Shown one piece after another: positions 33,935 to 41,796 of a stretch of 64,000 nucleotides of DNA. The notes under the pieces were generated by a model that ran no database searches, was not told the DNA's origin, and saw nothing but the letters and a program-made list of their open reading frames with translations. This DNA is from Devosia sp. LC5 (lineage in GTDB: Bacteria; Pseudomonadota; Alphaproteobacteria; Rhizobiales; Devosiaceae). The stretch lies in assembly GCF_000735585.1 (NCBI RefSeq), contig NZ_JNNO01000007.1:54178-118177 (forward strand), in the 5' to 3' direction. A program made the position numbers and the translations under genes. How positions within the stretch are numbered: the first letter of the stretch is position 1; each line of letters begins with the position of its first letter.

Positions 33935-35148
33935 TTAGTCGCCCTCCCCCAGGCTTGGTGAACCAACTTCTCAAGGTCGCCGTTGACGGCGTCCATCGAT
34001 TCAAGCGCCCGGTCGTAGGTCTGACGGTTCATGGATTCACGAGGGGCCTCGTAGACCGTTTGCTTGGAAAGACCAGCGTCAGAAATGGCCGTCGACTTGA
34101 CCATCATCGGCGTCAGTACCCGCTCACCGAAGAGATTGCGCAGGAAGGCCACGATCTGGTTCTGCGGGCCGTCGTTGGGCTCATGCCGGGTGACGAGATA
34201 TCGCATCCAGTCATATTTCAGGTTGCCGCCGTTATCCCGCACGACCGCCAGCAACTGCGAGGTCATGGCCAAAAACTGGTTCATCGAGGCGACATCAAGC
34301 ATTTGTGGGTGAACGGTGATCAGGACGGCTGTCGCAGCGCACAGCGCCGACATGGTGAGAAAACCAAGCTGGGGCGGGCAATCGATGACGACGACGTCGT
34401 AGTCGTCCGCCACGCTTTGCAAGGCACTGGCGACCCGCATAAAAAATAGGCCGTCGTCGTCACGCGTGCCGCTCGACAGCACGCGCGGCGTGTCATGCTC
34501 GAATTCGTGCAATTCGAGATTGCCGGGCACTAGGTCGAGGCCCGCGAAATAGGTCTTGCGGACGATCTCGGAGAGCGGCCGGCGTTGCTCGTCGTAGCGG
34601 ATGGCGCCATAGAGCGTCATGTTGTCGGCCACGTCGAATTCCGGCTGATAGCCGAACAGGGCTGACATCGATGCCTGTGGGTCGAGATCGACGGCAAGAA
34701 CTCGATGACCATGAAGGGCAAGATATTGGGCCAGATGGGTGGCAGTGGTAGTTTTGCCCGAGCCACCCTTGAAGTTGGTGACGGCGATGACCTGGAGATG
34801 TTCGCCGTCCTTACGCCAGGGAACGTAGGAGGTCTTGCCCTTAGTCAGGTGCTGCCGGAGAGCATGGACTTGTTCCAGGGAATAGCGCCGCCGCCCGGTG
34901 GTCGCCTTTTCGGGTATTGGGCCGGCTTCGTCTGTCGCCAGGTTCCTGATATAGCTTTCGGTGACGCCGATCAGTTTCGCGGTTTCGGCCGTCGAGAAGG
35001 TGCGAAGCTCTTTTTGCGCCTCAGGCGGAAACAGTCGTTCCCGCAGGACCTGGAGCTGCGAGCCCAAAGCCTGAGAATCTTCCCAGATCGTTTCATCGAA
35101 CGCTGGGCCGCCCTGAGGTCGGGAATTTGCAGCTACAACTGGCTTCAT
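33931..35148 (-). CDS. repA: Plasmid partition ATPase RepA (ParA family)
   Basis: A 405-residue ParA-type ATPase. The N-terminal DNA-binding part (TAKLIGVTESYIRNLATDE) is followed by the deviant Walker A motif NFKGGSGKTTTATHLAQYLA, then VLAVDLDPQASMSALFGY and VVIDCPPQLGFLT. RepA moves the plasmid along the nucleoid and represses the repABC operon together with RepB. It is the first gene of the operon; its promoter region contains a parS copy. No defect is visible. Confidence 0.95.
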   Translation of the reverse strand: MKPVVAANSRPQGGPAFDETIWEDSQALGSQLQVLRERLFPPEAQKELRTFSTAETAKLIGVTESYIRNLATDEAGPIPEKATTGRRRYSLEQVHALRQHLTKGKTSYVPWRKDGEHLQVIAVTNFKGGSGKTTTATHLAQYLALHGHRVLAVDLDPQASMSALFGYQPEFDVADNMTLYGAIRYDEQRRPLSEIVRKTYFAGLDLVPGNLELHEFEHDTPRVLSSGTRDDDGLFFMRVASALQSVADDYDVVVIDCPPQLGFLTMSALCAATAVLITVHPQMLDVASMNQFLAMTSQLLAVVRDNGGNLKYDWMRYLVTRHEPNDGPQNQIVAFLRNLFGERVLTPMMVKSTAISDAGLSKQTVYEAPRESMNRQTYDRALESMDAVNGDLEKLVHQAWGRATK

Positions 35149-35296
35149 CGTGAAAGTCGCAAAATAGAGCCACTCTGGTTATTTTCCGCAAATTGACCCG
35201 ACTCTCACCGGTCGGTCAAGGAATATTGGGTTAACAGACTCCTAATGTGCGCTTGCAGAATCGAAACCACGTTGAATTTGCAGCACTTTTTGCGAA

Positions 35297-35312
35297 ATTG
35301 TCAGCTGACAAT
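35297..35312. promoter_or_regulatory. parS: parS centromere-like site upstream of repA
   Basis: A second copy of ATTGTCAGCTGACAAT, here extended to an 18-bp palindrome by flanking A and T. It lies ~150 bp upstream of the repA start, in the 35149-35520 gap that otherwise holds no gene. This gap also carries the repABC promoter region and the terminators described next. Confidence 0.85.
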
Positions 35313-35448
35313 TCAACAGGTCGCTTGCCTCACGAACGGAGTAAGCAGGACGAACGTCGTTCTGAGCCGACTCGGGGCCACCGATAACCCCACTTTTAGG
35401 CGCGCGTCAAAACGCACGGCAAAGCCGCTATCCCGGTTCGATGCCGGG

Positions 35449-35469
35449 ATCGCGGCCACCGCGATTTTT
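35449..35469 (+). terminator. Hairpin with T-tract, + strand
   Basis: ATCGCGG-CCA-CCGCGAT followed by TTTT. It has a short loop and a perfect 7-bp stem. No + strand gene ends here, so it may simply protect the locus, or serve an unannotated transcript. Confidence 0.45.
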
Positions 35470-35478
35470 GGATTTAAT

Positions 35479-35503
35479 GCCGGTCGCACAAGGCGCGACC
35501 GGC
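35479..35503 (-). terminator. Hairpin after the ParB-like gene
   Basis: GCCGGTCGC and GCGACCGGC form a 9-bp perfect stem 18 bp after the stop of the 630-residue ParB-like gene. In the gene's direction it is followed by an A/T-rich but not T-only stretch. It is a probable terminator separating this gene from repABC. Confidence 0.55.
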
Positions 35504-35520
35504 TCGGCTTGAGAGAGCAA

Positions 35521-37413
35521 TTAGCAAGCCGGTTCCTGCGGGACGGGTGCCCTCAGCTGTGGGGGCAGCCAACGACGATCTTTAAAGAGGGTTTCGGCAT
35601 AGGCTGCCGCCTCACCCTTCTTCATTTTCGCCGCCTTGGCCGCCTCCTCGTCGCCGATGGCTTCCTTGATGGCGACGACGATCTGGTCCTTGCTGATCCG
35701 CTTGAAGTAGTTTTCAGCGGTCGGAGTGAACCAGTCGGCCATGTCGAGGGACAGGGCGCGGCTCAGCACCTTGCCATGCTCGAACGCCTGCCCTCGGTCG
35801 GAGAACTTCTTTTCGACCACGTTGACGCCTTTGGCAGCGGCTGCAGCCAGCAAGATCAGCAATTCATCGGTGCTTTTGTCGATCAGCCAATCCCAAAGAT
35901 CGGTCGGGTTGCCGGGGATGGAATGGCCCAGATTTTCCCACATGCTGGCGAACTCGACCACTGGCGCATAGTCGTCGTAGTCAGAAATTGCCCCTTTAAG
36001 ATATTCGGGGGTCACGCTGACCTGTACGGCGCTCTGCTCTCGCGCGTAGCTGTAGCCGACGCGCAGCAGCATGGCGTGAATGACCGTCACAAGGGCAATG
36101 TCTGGATTGTCCGCCAAGGCAACGCGCAGCGCTGCGGTTTTGCGGGCGCTCAGGTCCTCGACCAGCGAAAACGAGAGGTCGTCCAGCCCTGCGGTCTTGG
36201 CTGGCTCCGGCTCGGTTGGGACGACGGTTTGGTGATCGTGGTCCTCATTCACGTCCTGCTCATCCTCGAAGGCATCTTCGTTGGGACCGCGTGCCATCAT
36301 TCCGCGTTCAATGCGGAATTTTCCATAGTGGCTCACGCTGATAATCGCGCCAGCGGTCAGATAATCGGTCTCGGTGAAAACGCTGGTCTTGCGATTGAAC
36401 TGCTCGATCTGCTCATGGAGGGCGGCCTGTCGCTGCTCCAATTCGCTCGGGTCAACCGGGGCAGTCTCGCTGTCCAAATCTGTTAGGTTTTCAAGCTCGT
36501 TCTCAAGGGCATCAAGCGCTGCCTGATCCTCCGGCGAAAGGTCAATGTCGGTCGGATAGACGCGCACGGCACCGTAATACCAGTCCGGCAGCGTCTCGAA
36601 AAACTCGACCCATGCCCAGCCTTCGGCCAAAAGCTTGGTTTTGACGGCTTCTACCTTCAGGTTGAACACGGCCTCCAGCACGTCCGGGCTCTCGATGATG
36701 CCGCTGCCGCTTTCATCAAACAGGTCTTTGCGCAGGATGCCGCTCGCTGCCAGATATGCGGCCTCTCCGACGATGGCAAAGCGCGGCGTGTCGGTCGTGG
36801 TCTGCTCGGACAGCAGCATGCGCCGAATTGTTGCGCTGTGGCGGTTCCATTGGCCAAGATTGTTCCAGACTTCCAACTGGCGCGCGTGATCGTCCACCAC
36901 GGTGAAGGCTGCCAGTTGGGAAAGCTCGATTTCGCCGGAGCGGAAAAGCTCGCGCAGTTCCGGGGCGGTCTTGGCGAGGGCGAGGCGGCGCTTCACAAGG
37001 TTTTCGGTGACGCCAAAGCGCGATGCGATCTGATCGGGGCTCTTGCCCTGATCGCTAAGGGCCTTGAAGGCCTCAAACTCGTCGAGCGGGTGCATGGCCT
37101 CGCGCATGACGTTCTCGGCCAAGCTCACTTCGACGGCACTGTCCTCGTCGCGCATCTGGCAATTGACCGCATGGTCTGCCGGGATCGTGCCGCGCTGCAC
37201 CAGCAGCTTGAGCGCTGCCAGCCTGCGCCCACCAGCGGAGACGAAGAAGCGGCCTTTCTTGCCGGGGCGGACGACAAGGTTCTGCAGGACGCCAACGCTG
37301 CCAATGGAGGCGGCAAGGCTCTCAACGCTGTCAGGTGCATACGTCTTGCGGACATTCTTGGGATCGGCGTCTAGCTTGTTCAACACGATTGGCTGGATTT
37401 CGGTGGGGGTCAT
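35521..37413 (-). CDS. Large ParB/Spo0J-type plasmid protein
   Basis: A 630-residue protein. Residues ~8-100 are a ParB-type CTPase/nuclease domain (SVGVLQNLVVRPGKKGRFFVSAGGRRLAALKLL, then SLAENVMREAMHPLDEFEAFKAL). A helix-turn-helix follows (SPDQIASRFGVTENLVKRRLALAK). The remaining ~450 residues are a family-specific extension with an acidic middle (near residue 380). Proteins of this size are common accessory genes on alphaproteobacterial plasmids and distinct from the partition RepB. They may act as nucleoid-like regulators; the function is not established. GGAGAGCAAACC precedes the ATG, and leader-element copy A stands immediately upstream. Confidence 0.85.
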   Translation of the reverse strand: MTPTEIQPIVLNKLDADPKNVRKTYAPDSVESLAASIGSVGVLQNLVVRPGKKGRFFVSAGGRRLAALKLLVQRGTIPADHAVNCQMRDEDSAVEVSLAENVMREAMHPLDEFEAFKALSDQGKSPDQIASRFGVTENLVKRRLALAKTAPELRELFRSGEIELSQLAAFTVVDDHARQLEVWNNLGQWNRHSATIRRMLLSEQTTTDTPRFAIVGEAAYLAASGILRKDLFDESGSGIIESPDVLEAVFNLKVEAVKTKLLAEGWAWVEFFETLPDWYYGAVRVYPTDIDLSPEDQAALDALENELENLTDLDSETAPVDPSELEQRQAALHEQIEQFNRKTSVFTETDYLTAGAIISVSHYGKFRIERGMMARGPNEDAFEDEQDVNEDHDHQTVVPTEPEPAKTAGLDDLSFSLVEDLSARKTAALRVALADNPDIALVTVIHAMLLRVGYSYAREQSAVQVSVTPEYLKGAISDYDDYAPVVEFASMWENLGHSIPGNPTDLWDWLIDKSTDELLILLAAAAAKGVNVVEKKFSDRGQAFEHGKVLSRALSLDMADWFTPTAENYFKRISKDQIVVAIKEAIGDEEAAKAAKMKKGEAAAYAETLFKDRRWLPPQLRAPVPQEPAC

Positions 37414-37458
37414 GGTTTGCTCTCCTTGTTCCCGCGAAGCGGTCTAGCCTGTGCCCAT

Positions 37459-37693
37459 AGGGCAGGGGCCCCGCCTCTGCCCTCTAGGCGTCGCCAATGA
37501 GACGGAGAGAGGGGGGCAAGGGCGCAGACGGGGAGGGGGATCACCCACCCGAGGGGCAGCGGAGATCCGCGCGTTGTGCGCGGATCTCCGCCAGCTCCTG
37601 CAACGGACGGCCGCTGGCCGGGAGTGAAGGATGGGGACACCCCGTCGAAGCTCTTGCAGGGGAGAGAGGCGAAGCCTTTCTCCCCTCCATCTA
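37459..37693 (-). ncRNA. Candidate leader RNA, copy A, upstream of the ParB-like gene
   Basis: Read in the direction of the ParB-like gene, the element has four parts. A 5' hairpin spans 37685-37659, with a 12-bp stem and the 3-nt loop TTC. The closing stem is GCAAG/CTTGC (37516-37520 with 37653-37657), continued by GACGGGG/CCCCGTC (37527-37533 with 37640-37646). An internal 12-bp hairpin lies at 37561-37589. A gene-proximal hairpin (AGGGCAG/CTGCCCT) lies at 37459-37483, ending 46 bases before the start codon. The 19-base core at 37534-37552 is identical in copy B. Expected role: cis-regulation of the downstream gene (inference). Confidence 0.65.
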
Positions 37694-37859
37694 GCAAGCT
37701 CTGGTGGTATGGCCTTTGGCGCGGCCCTGGCCGCGCTGCGCAAAGGATCGTTACCCGTATGGGCCGAAACCCAGTATGGGGTCCGGTGGAGCGCAGCGGA
37801 ATAGAGCCTGTTCCTGTCAAGGATGCGCCCAAGGGCGGATGGTTCTGGACAATGAGGAA

Positions 37860-38292
37860 ATGGGTTTGAGGATTTCGACAAGATTGCCGGCGCTGCTGGC
37901 GGCACTTTTCATCACCACGTCGCCGGCGTTCGTTAGCGCGGTCCAATCGGCGGAAATTTGCGGGGCAGGGCGTCGGGTCGACTGCGTTGTCGATGGGGAT
38001 ACGTTTTGGATGAACCGGGTAAAATACCGGATTTATGACATTGACGCGCCAGAAGCGGGGAGCGGTGCCCAATGCCAGAAGGAGCTTGAGCTGGCCGAAC
38101 GATCGACACTGTATCTGGCGCAATTGCTGGCTGGGCATCGATCTCGTCGAACAGGGCAAGGATCGCTACGGGCGGGTCCTGGTCGGCGTGACGGCTGAAG
38201 GTGTTGCCGTGGGTCCAGCAATGACCGCAGCGGGTCTGGCGAGGGCCTATGACGGCGGGCGGAGAGATAGAATGCAGTGGTGCGCAATGTAG
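37860..38292 (+). pseudogene. Secreted thermonuclease-like protein, frameshifted
   Basis: The first part has a signal peptide (LRISTRLPALLAALFITTSPAFVSA) and the staphylococcal-nuclease-like start CVVDGDTFWMNRVKYRIYDIDAPEAG. Near 38135 the reading moves to another frame: IDLVEQGKDRYGRVLVGVTAEG, then MTAAGLARAY, up to the stop at 38292. One base too many in GCTGGGCATC breaks the gene, unless this is a sequencing error. Start choice is uncertain between ATG 37860 and TTG 37866; the latter has GAGGA at better spacing. It is an exported nuclease of the plasmid 'thermonuclease family' type. Confidence 0.75.
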
Positions 38293-38345
38293 GCGGGGCC
38301 AAGCGCCGTGGTGGTCACTGCGGCGAAGCGCCGGCAGTGGCAGTT

Positions 38346-38459
38346 TCAGCGAGATTTTGAACGCGACGGTGCCTGATTGGGCCAGGTTGCGGACAATGCC
38401 GGCGAATGCGCTGTAGGCTCGGCCGATGCGGCGACGGATGAGTTTGAGAATCTGTTCAT
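38346..38459 (-). CDS. Possible 37-residue protein
   Basis: The start ATG has a near-perfect AAAGGAGCTACC site and the frame reads MNRFSNSSVAASAEPTAHSP to a stop at 38346. The composition (Ser, Ala, Pro) is not convincing, and another frame over the same DNA (ILKLIRRRIGRAYSAFAGIV) looks equally protein-like. It may be a decayed gene or a leader peptide. Low confidence. Confidence 0.25.
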   Translation of the reverse strand: MNRFSNSSVAASAEPTAHSPALSATWPNQAPSRSKSR

Positions 38460-38541
38460 GGTAGCTCCTTTGGTTTGCATCATTGCAGGGACCAAATGCG
38501 CTGCCGGATAAGCAGGCCAGACACCGAAGGTCGGAGCGGAG

Positions 38542-38613
38542 AACCTATTCCGTGCCAAATTTTGTTTCGCGAGGAAGCCCGAAGGGCGGGGAAAATTCTG
38601 CACGGAATAGGTT
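38542..38613. repeat. 72-bp element with 14-bp perfect inverted ends
   Basis: AACCTATTCCGTGC (38542-38555) and GCACGGAATAGGTT (38600-38613) are perfectly complementary. Inside, AATTTT and AAAATT extend the stem after a small mismatch, and GCCC-GAA-GGGC caps it. It lies in a gene-poor gap between the broken nuclease and the helical hypothetical gene, without a T-tract. It may be an attachment, transfer-origin or miniature mobile sequence. Confidence 0.6.
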
Positions 38614-38794
38614 GGCAGGGCTGCGCGGCGGCGCATAGTTCCCGGCTCTATGAATGTTGCAGACCAAGGGTGTGGGTGAAACGGCTCCACGGTGGCGCCG
38701 GATTGTTTGTCCGATTTGTTCCGCGGGCTTTGTCACTTCCTTCCGATCGGTCGTCGGCGCCATATCGATGTGACAGGCGGCAGATCGCGCGCGC

Positions 38795-39154
38795 TTAATT
38801 CGGGGTCTCTCGAAAGCCGATATCGCGCAAAACTCTCTGGGTCCTCGCCCATGCCGTTTTCATTGCAGCTTCGGCTTTCTCCCAAGGCTCGCCAAGTTCC
38901 GCAAACCGGTCATTGATCTGCATCAGCTCGGCCGCCCGAACCTCAAATGCATGTTTGTCCAGCCGGCCGGCGCGATTGTCGGCCGCCACCGTCTTCAATA
39001 TTGCCTCCCGCTCGGCCTCAAGAGCCTTCATCTGCGACGTAAGACGCCGATAAGGCTCCTCGGCCTTACGGTATGCCCGCAACGCGAGCCATGCCCTTAT
39101 CCGCAAGATCAAGTTCGGTTTTCTATCGGTTGTCCAGCCCGCACCAGGCTTCAT
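38795..39154 (-). CDS. Helical hypothetical protein downstream of fic
   Basis: A 119-residue, charged, largely helical protein. The ATG at 39154 has GAGG eight bases upstream; one four codons earlier is also possible. The centre (RRLTSQMKALEAEREAILKTVAADNRAG and VRAAELMQINDRFAELGEPWEKAEAAMKTAWA) suggests a coiled coil. It begins ~33 bases after the Fic gene stop on the same strand and is probably co-transcribed with it. No family recognised. Confidence 0.6.
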   Translation of the reverse strand: MKPGAGWTTDRKPNLILRIRAWLALRAYRKAEEPYRRLTSQMKALEAEREAILKTVAADNRAGRLDKHAFEVRAAELMQINDRFAELGEPWEKAEAAMKTAWARTQRVLRDIGFRETPN

Positions 39155-39187
39155 CTGTTGCCTCATTATCCAGCTTCGTCGGTAGAT

Positions 39188-40192
39188 TCAGCGTTCGTAG
39201 TCGTCGCTGTCCTTGATCCGAGTGTGTTCCGTCGCTGGCTGTTCCCGGCGCTCGGCTTCGACCTGGCGGAGTTCCGGCTGTCTTTCTGGTTCGCGCTGAT
39301 GGCCCAGCTCGCCGCGCGATTGCACCTGTACGGCTTCGCCGTTCTTGGGCAGATCAGCGGGAAAATCTGTCCTGTCATGAACAATGAGGCTTTTGCCGTC
39401 AGAAACCGTCACGGCATCGGCTGTGGCGTAGAAAATCCGCCCATCGGTTGTTTGACCGGGTTGGGCGGTTTTTGCGTCATAGTCGTGGGGGTCTTTCCCC
39501 ACTCCGCTTATCGCGCGATTGGCGTCCTGCAGGGCGGCCCGGCGGGCGGGGTCGATGCTGTCTTTTACGAGATCGACCATTGCCCGGCTGTCTGGATCGC
39601 GACTATGCGCGATCGAGGCGGCAATCATGCGCTCCTTGGTGATGGCGCTCATATCGACTTCGTAGCCGGCCTGCCGGCCCACCTCTTTGATAAAGGCTTC
39701 CTGTGTGCGGCCATTGCCTTCACGGAAGGGGTGAACGTAGTTCAGCTCGCCCAGGACCTTCCCGGCCTTTTCGGCAAATTGATCGGGGGTTAGATTTCGC
39801 AGGGCATCATTGCCCGCCAGCGGCCGAAGCGCTTCGTGCAAACCAAGGTCGATTTTGCTGCCATGCAAAAATGCCGATCCGCCTTTCGAGAAGTGGCCGA
39901 CTGGATCGACGCGCATGCCGTCCACCATCGGGGTTTCGGCGCGGGTGTGACCGGCCCACTGATAGACGTCTTGAAAAATATGACCGTGGATCGCCTTCAG
40001 GTGCGCCGCGTCGAGATTGCCTTTGGGGCCTTGCCCGGCGTTCAATTCAGCGATGCGCTGTTCTGTGTGGCGATATTCGACGGCTCGAAGCTGGCTATGC
40101 CGGGTGAGCGCGAATTTGTTGCGCAACACGCCCCGCCTATCCCCATCAGTAGGGTGATCGGGATAGGTGTACGAGCCGTCCATATTGTCCAT
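39188..40192 (-). CDS. Fic-domain AMPylating toxin (VbhT-like)
   Basis: A 334-residue protein whose first ~200 residues are a Fic domain. The active-site motif HPFREGNGRTQ is complete, with the catalytic histidine and both arginines, and the upstream flap and IHGHIFQDVYQWAGHTR are typical. Fic toxins transfer AMP to target proteins, for VbhT-like enzymes DNA gyrase and topoisomerase IV. The C-terminal 130 residues are polar and glutamate/arginine-rich, as in conjugation-linked Fic proteins. GAGGCGAC precedes the ATG. A small VbhA-like antitoxin gene lies 58 bp upstream. Confidence 0.92.
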   Translation of the reverse strand: MDNMDGSYTYPDHPTDGDRRGVLRNKFALTRHSQLRAVEYRHTEQRIAELNAGQGPKGNLDAAHLKAIHGHIFQDVYQWAGHTRAETPMVDGMRVDPVGHFSKGGSAFLHGSKIDLGLHEALRPLAGNDALRNLTPDQFAEKAGKVLGELNYVHPFREGNGRTQEAFIKEVGRQAGYEVDMSAITKERMIAASIAHSRDPDSRAMVDLVKDSIDPARRAALQDANRAISGVGKDPHDYDAKTAQPGQTTDGRIFYATADAVTVSDGKSLIVHDRTDFPADLPKNGEAVQVQSRGELGHQREPERQPELRQVEAERREQPATEHTRIKDSDDYER

Positions 40193-40250
40193 GTCGCCTC
40201 ACAAGCGAAATCCGCGCGGCAAGCTGCGCGGTCAATTCGGGGTGATGCGA

Positions 40251-40520
40251 TTAGCGGCGTTCTTCCCTGGCCTCGGCCGCATCTGCGGCTTTAAAGGCGG
40301 CGACCTGGGCAGCGACCAGGGCGTCTATCGCCTCGCCCTTTTCCTCAAGGGTCATGTCGCCGGCGACGTAAGCCTCAACGAGCGCTTCAAGCTCGGGGTC
40401 GTGGGTGTAACCCTGCCGCGCATTGGATGCACGCGCCTGATCCGTGATACTGCGGCGATGCGCAACAGCGGCGGGCGAACGGTCGGGGCGGGGGTCATGA
40501 ATTGCTGCGCGGACGGCCAT
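40251..40520 (-). CDS. VbhA-like antitoxin of the Fic toxin
   Basis: An 89-residue protein starting MAVRAAIHDPRPDRSP at an ATG with GGAG nine bases upstream. The helix DQARASNARQGYTHDPELEAL and the following VEAYVAGDMTLEEKGEAIDALV match the VbhA family. The inhibitory motif of class I Fic antitoxins is [S/T]xxxE[G/N]; here it reads S-NAR-Q-G, with glutamine in place of the inhibitory glutamate. It precedes and is probably co-transcribed with the Fic gene. Confidence 0.8.
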   Translation of the reverse strand: MAVRAAIHDPRPDRSPAAVAHRRSITDQARASNARQGYTHDPELEALVEAYVAGDMTLEEKGEAIDALVAAQVAAFKAADAAEAREERR

Positions 40521-40648
40521 TTGCACAATCTCCAATGGATGGAAACACTATCAGAACTGGCGCAAAATGCAAGGAAACCGGCGTCTTAGGGTGAGGCCGG
40601 TGCCGCGCGCTAACCGGCTGTCTGCCGCTCGATGCGGCGGGGAGACGG

Positions 40649-40674
40649 TCAGGAAGCCGCGTACGGCTCCCTGA
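40649..40674 (-). terminator. Strong hairpin between the methylase operon and the antitoxin gene
   Basis: TCAGGGAGCCG-TACG-CGGCTTCCTGA, read on the minus strand, forms an 11-bp stem with one wobble pair and a 4-nt loop. It begins 13 bases after the stop of the 77-residue gene. There is no T-tract, so termination would be weak or factor-assisted. Confidence 0.45.
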
Positions 40675-40686
40675 TCCTAGGCGGTG

Positions 40687-40920
40687 TCACCAATCCCGAA
40701 AGAGCGGCATTTTCCGCTCGTTGGTGAGGTCAGAGCGCTTGGCCTTGAATATGTAGCCATCCCACTCCCGCCATGGAATCCAGCCAGTCGGGCTGGGCCT
40801 TCCGTACCAAACCCGCACCTCGGCAAAAGTCTCGTCAATGGCCTTGACCACTGAGACGGTAAAAGTGCCACCTACATTGGAAGGGTGATCGTACGCGATG
40901 ACTTCGCGTGTCTGAGCCAT
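40687..40920 (-). CDS. Small hypothetical protein downstream of the methylase
   Basis: A 77-residue protein starting MAQTREVIAYDHPSNVGGTF, with AGGGGTGGGAAA upstream of the ATG. Alternating strands (FTVSVVKAIDETFAEVRVWYGRPSPTGWIPWREWDGYIF) suggest a small beta-barrel. Its start lies 10 bases after the methylase stop, so both are in one operon under leader copy B. No known family. Confidence 0.6.
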   Translation of the reverse strand: MAQTREVIAYDHPSNVGGTFTVSVVKAIDETFAEVRVWYGRPSPTGWIPWREWDGYIFKAKRSDLTNERKMPLFRDW

Positions 40921-40930
40921 TTTCCCACCC

Positions 40931-41761
40931 CTACGCCAATAGATCAAGAGTTAGCTGTACCTGTTCGCCTCGGCTCATGGTGGGTGCGGGTTTGGTCCTG
41001 ATCCGCTCGGCCTCCAGCTCGATGCGGGTTCGATCTTCCTCAAAATCGAAACAGACGATCTCACAGACGATGCTCGTATCTTTACACTCGTCCTTATAGA
41101 TCGAGGTATCTACGCCCACTCCGGCCTCCATATTCAAGCCGGTGGCTTGGCTGAATGCGACGGCTCGGCCTTCGATCCGGCGCTCGTAGTAGGGGGCACC
41201 CGAATATCGAAACGCTGACGACTGCTGCGGCACGATGAAGGTGCCAGCGTCGGCCAGCTCGGATGCAACATCTATGACGTGATATTCAAATTCCGGGCCG
41301 CGATAGGTCGGACCATTACCCGAACGGGCAACTCGGCCAAATGGCGGGTTGCCTATGGCCCAATCAAAATGCCTAAGGTCCAGGCTGCGCCAGTCAAAGA
41401 CATTGGCACAAATCCAGCGGGCATCGGGGATGAGCTTGCGGCCAATCTCGACATAGCGGGGGTTATTCTCAATGCAAACCATGCTGCCCACATCGTTGCG
41501 ATAGGGGTTCATGGCTTCATAGGCCAATGCGCCAATCCCGGCGCAAAGGTCGACAATCGTGCTGCCGCCTACGTCGAGGGAGAAATCACGGGCAAGGGCA
41601 GGGGGCGTGAAAAACGCACCCGCTGCGCCGGTGTTATGGTCGGCGCCTTCGTGAAAATTCTCAAATACGAACTGGATTTCATCGTCTGAAAGCTTGGTTT
41701 TCGTCAAGATCGCTACGGCCTCGCCGTGGGCCTTGCGCTGCGCTTTGGTGAGTTTCGCCAT
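40931..41761 (-). CDS. Orphan N6-adenine-type DNA methyltransferase
   Basis: A 276-residue class I methyltransferase. The SAM-binding motif I reads IVDLCAGIGALAYEAM, the acidic motif II is MVCIENNPRYV and the catalytic motif IV is WAIGNPPFGRV. The preceding GAAGAFFTPPALA segment is the motif X-like region seen in N-type DNA methylases. No restriction endonuclease adjoins, so it is probably an orphan plasmid methylase for protection or regulation. TTAGGAGAGCAAA precedes the ATG, the same context as the ParB-like gene, and leader copy B stands upstream. Confidence 0.85.
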   Translation of the reverse strand: MAKLTKAQRKAHGEAVAILTKTKLSDDEIQFVFENFHEGADHNTGAAGAFFTPPALARDFSLDVGGSTIVDLCAGIGALAYEAMNPYRNDVGSMVCIENNPRYVEIGRKLIPDARWICANVFDWRSLDLRHFDWAIGNPPFGRVARSGNGPTYRGPEFEYHVIDVASELADAGTFIVPQQSSAFRYSGAPYYERRIEGRAVAFSQATGLNMEAGVGVDTSIYKDECKDTSIVCEIVCFDFEEDRTRIELEAERIRTKPAPTMSRGEQVQLTLDLLA

Positions 41762-41796
41762 TTTGCTCTCCTAATCCCGATTTTGCCTTGCTGGTC

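Noticed and set aside
35245..36486. 413-codon + strand frame
   Set aside because: It is antisense to the ParB-like gene, whose protein has clear domains; the mirror frame has no recognisable content.
37704..37860. Extended N-terminus of the nuclease from an upstream start
   Set aside because: The extra residues are not signal-peptide-like, and the downstream start has the better site.
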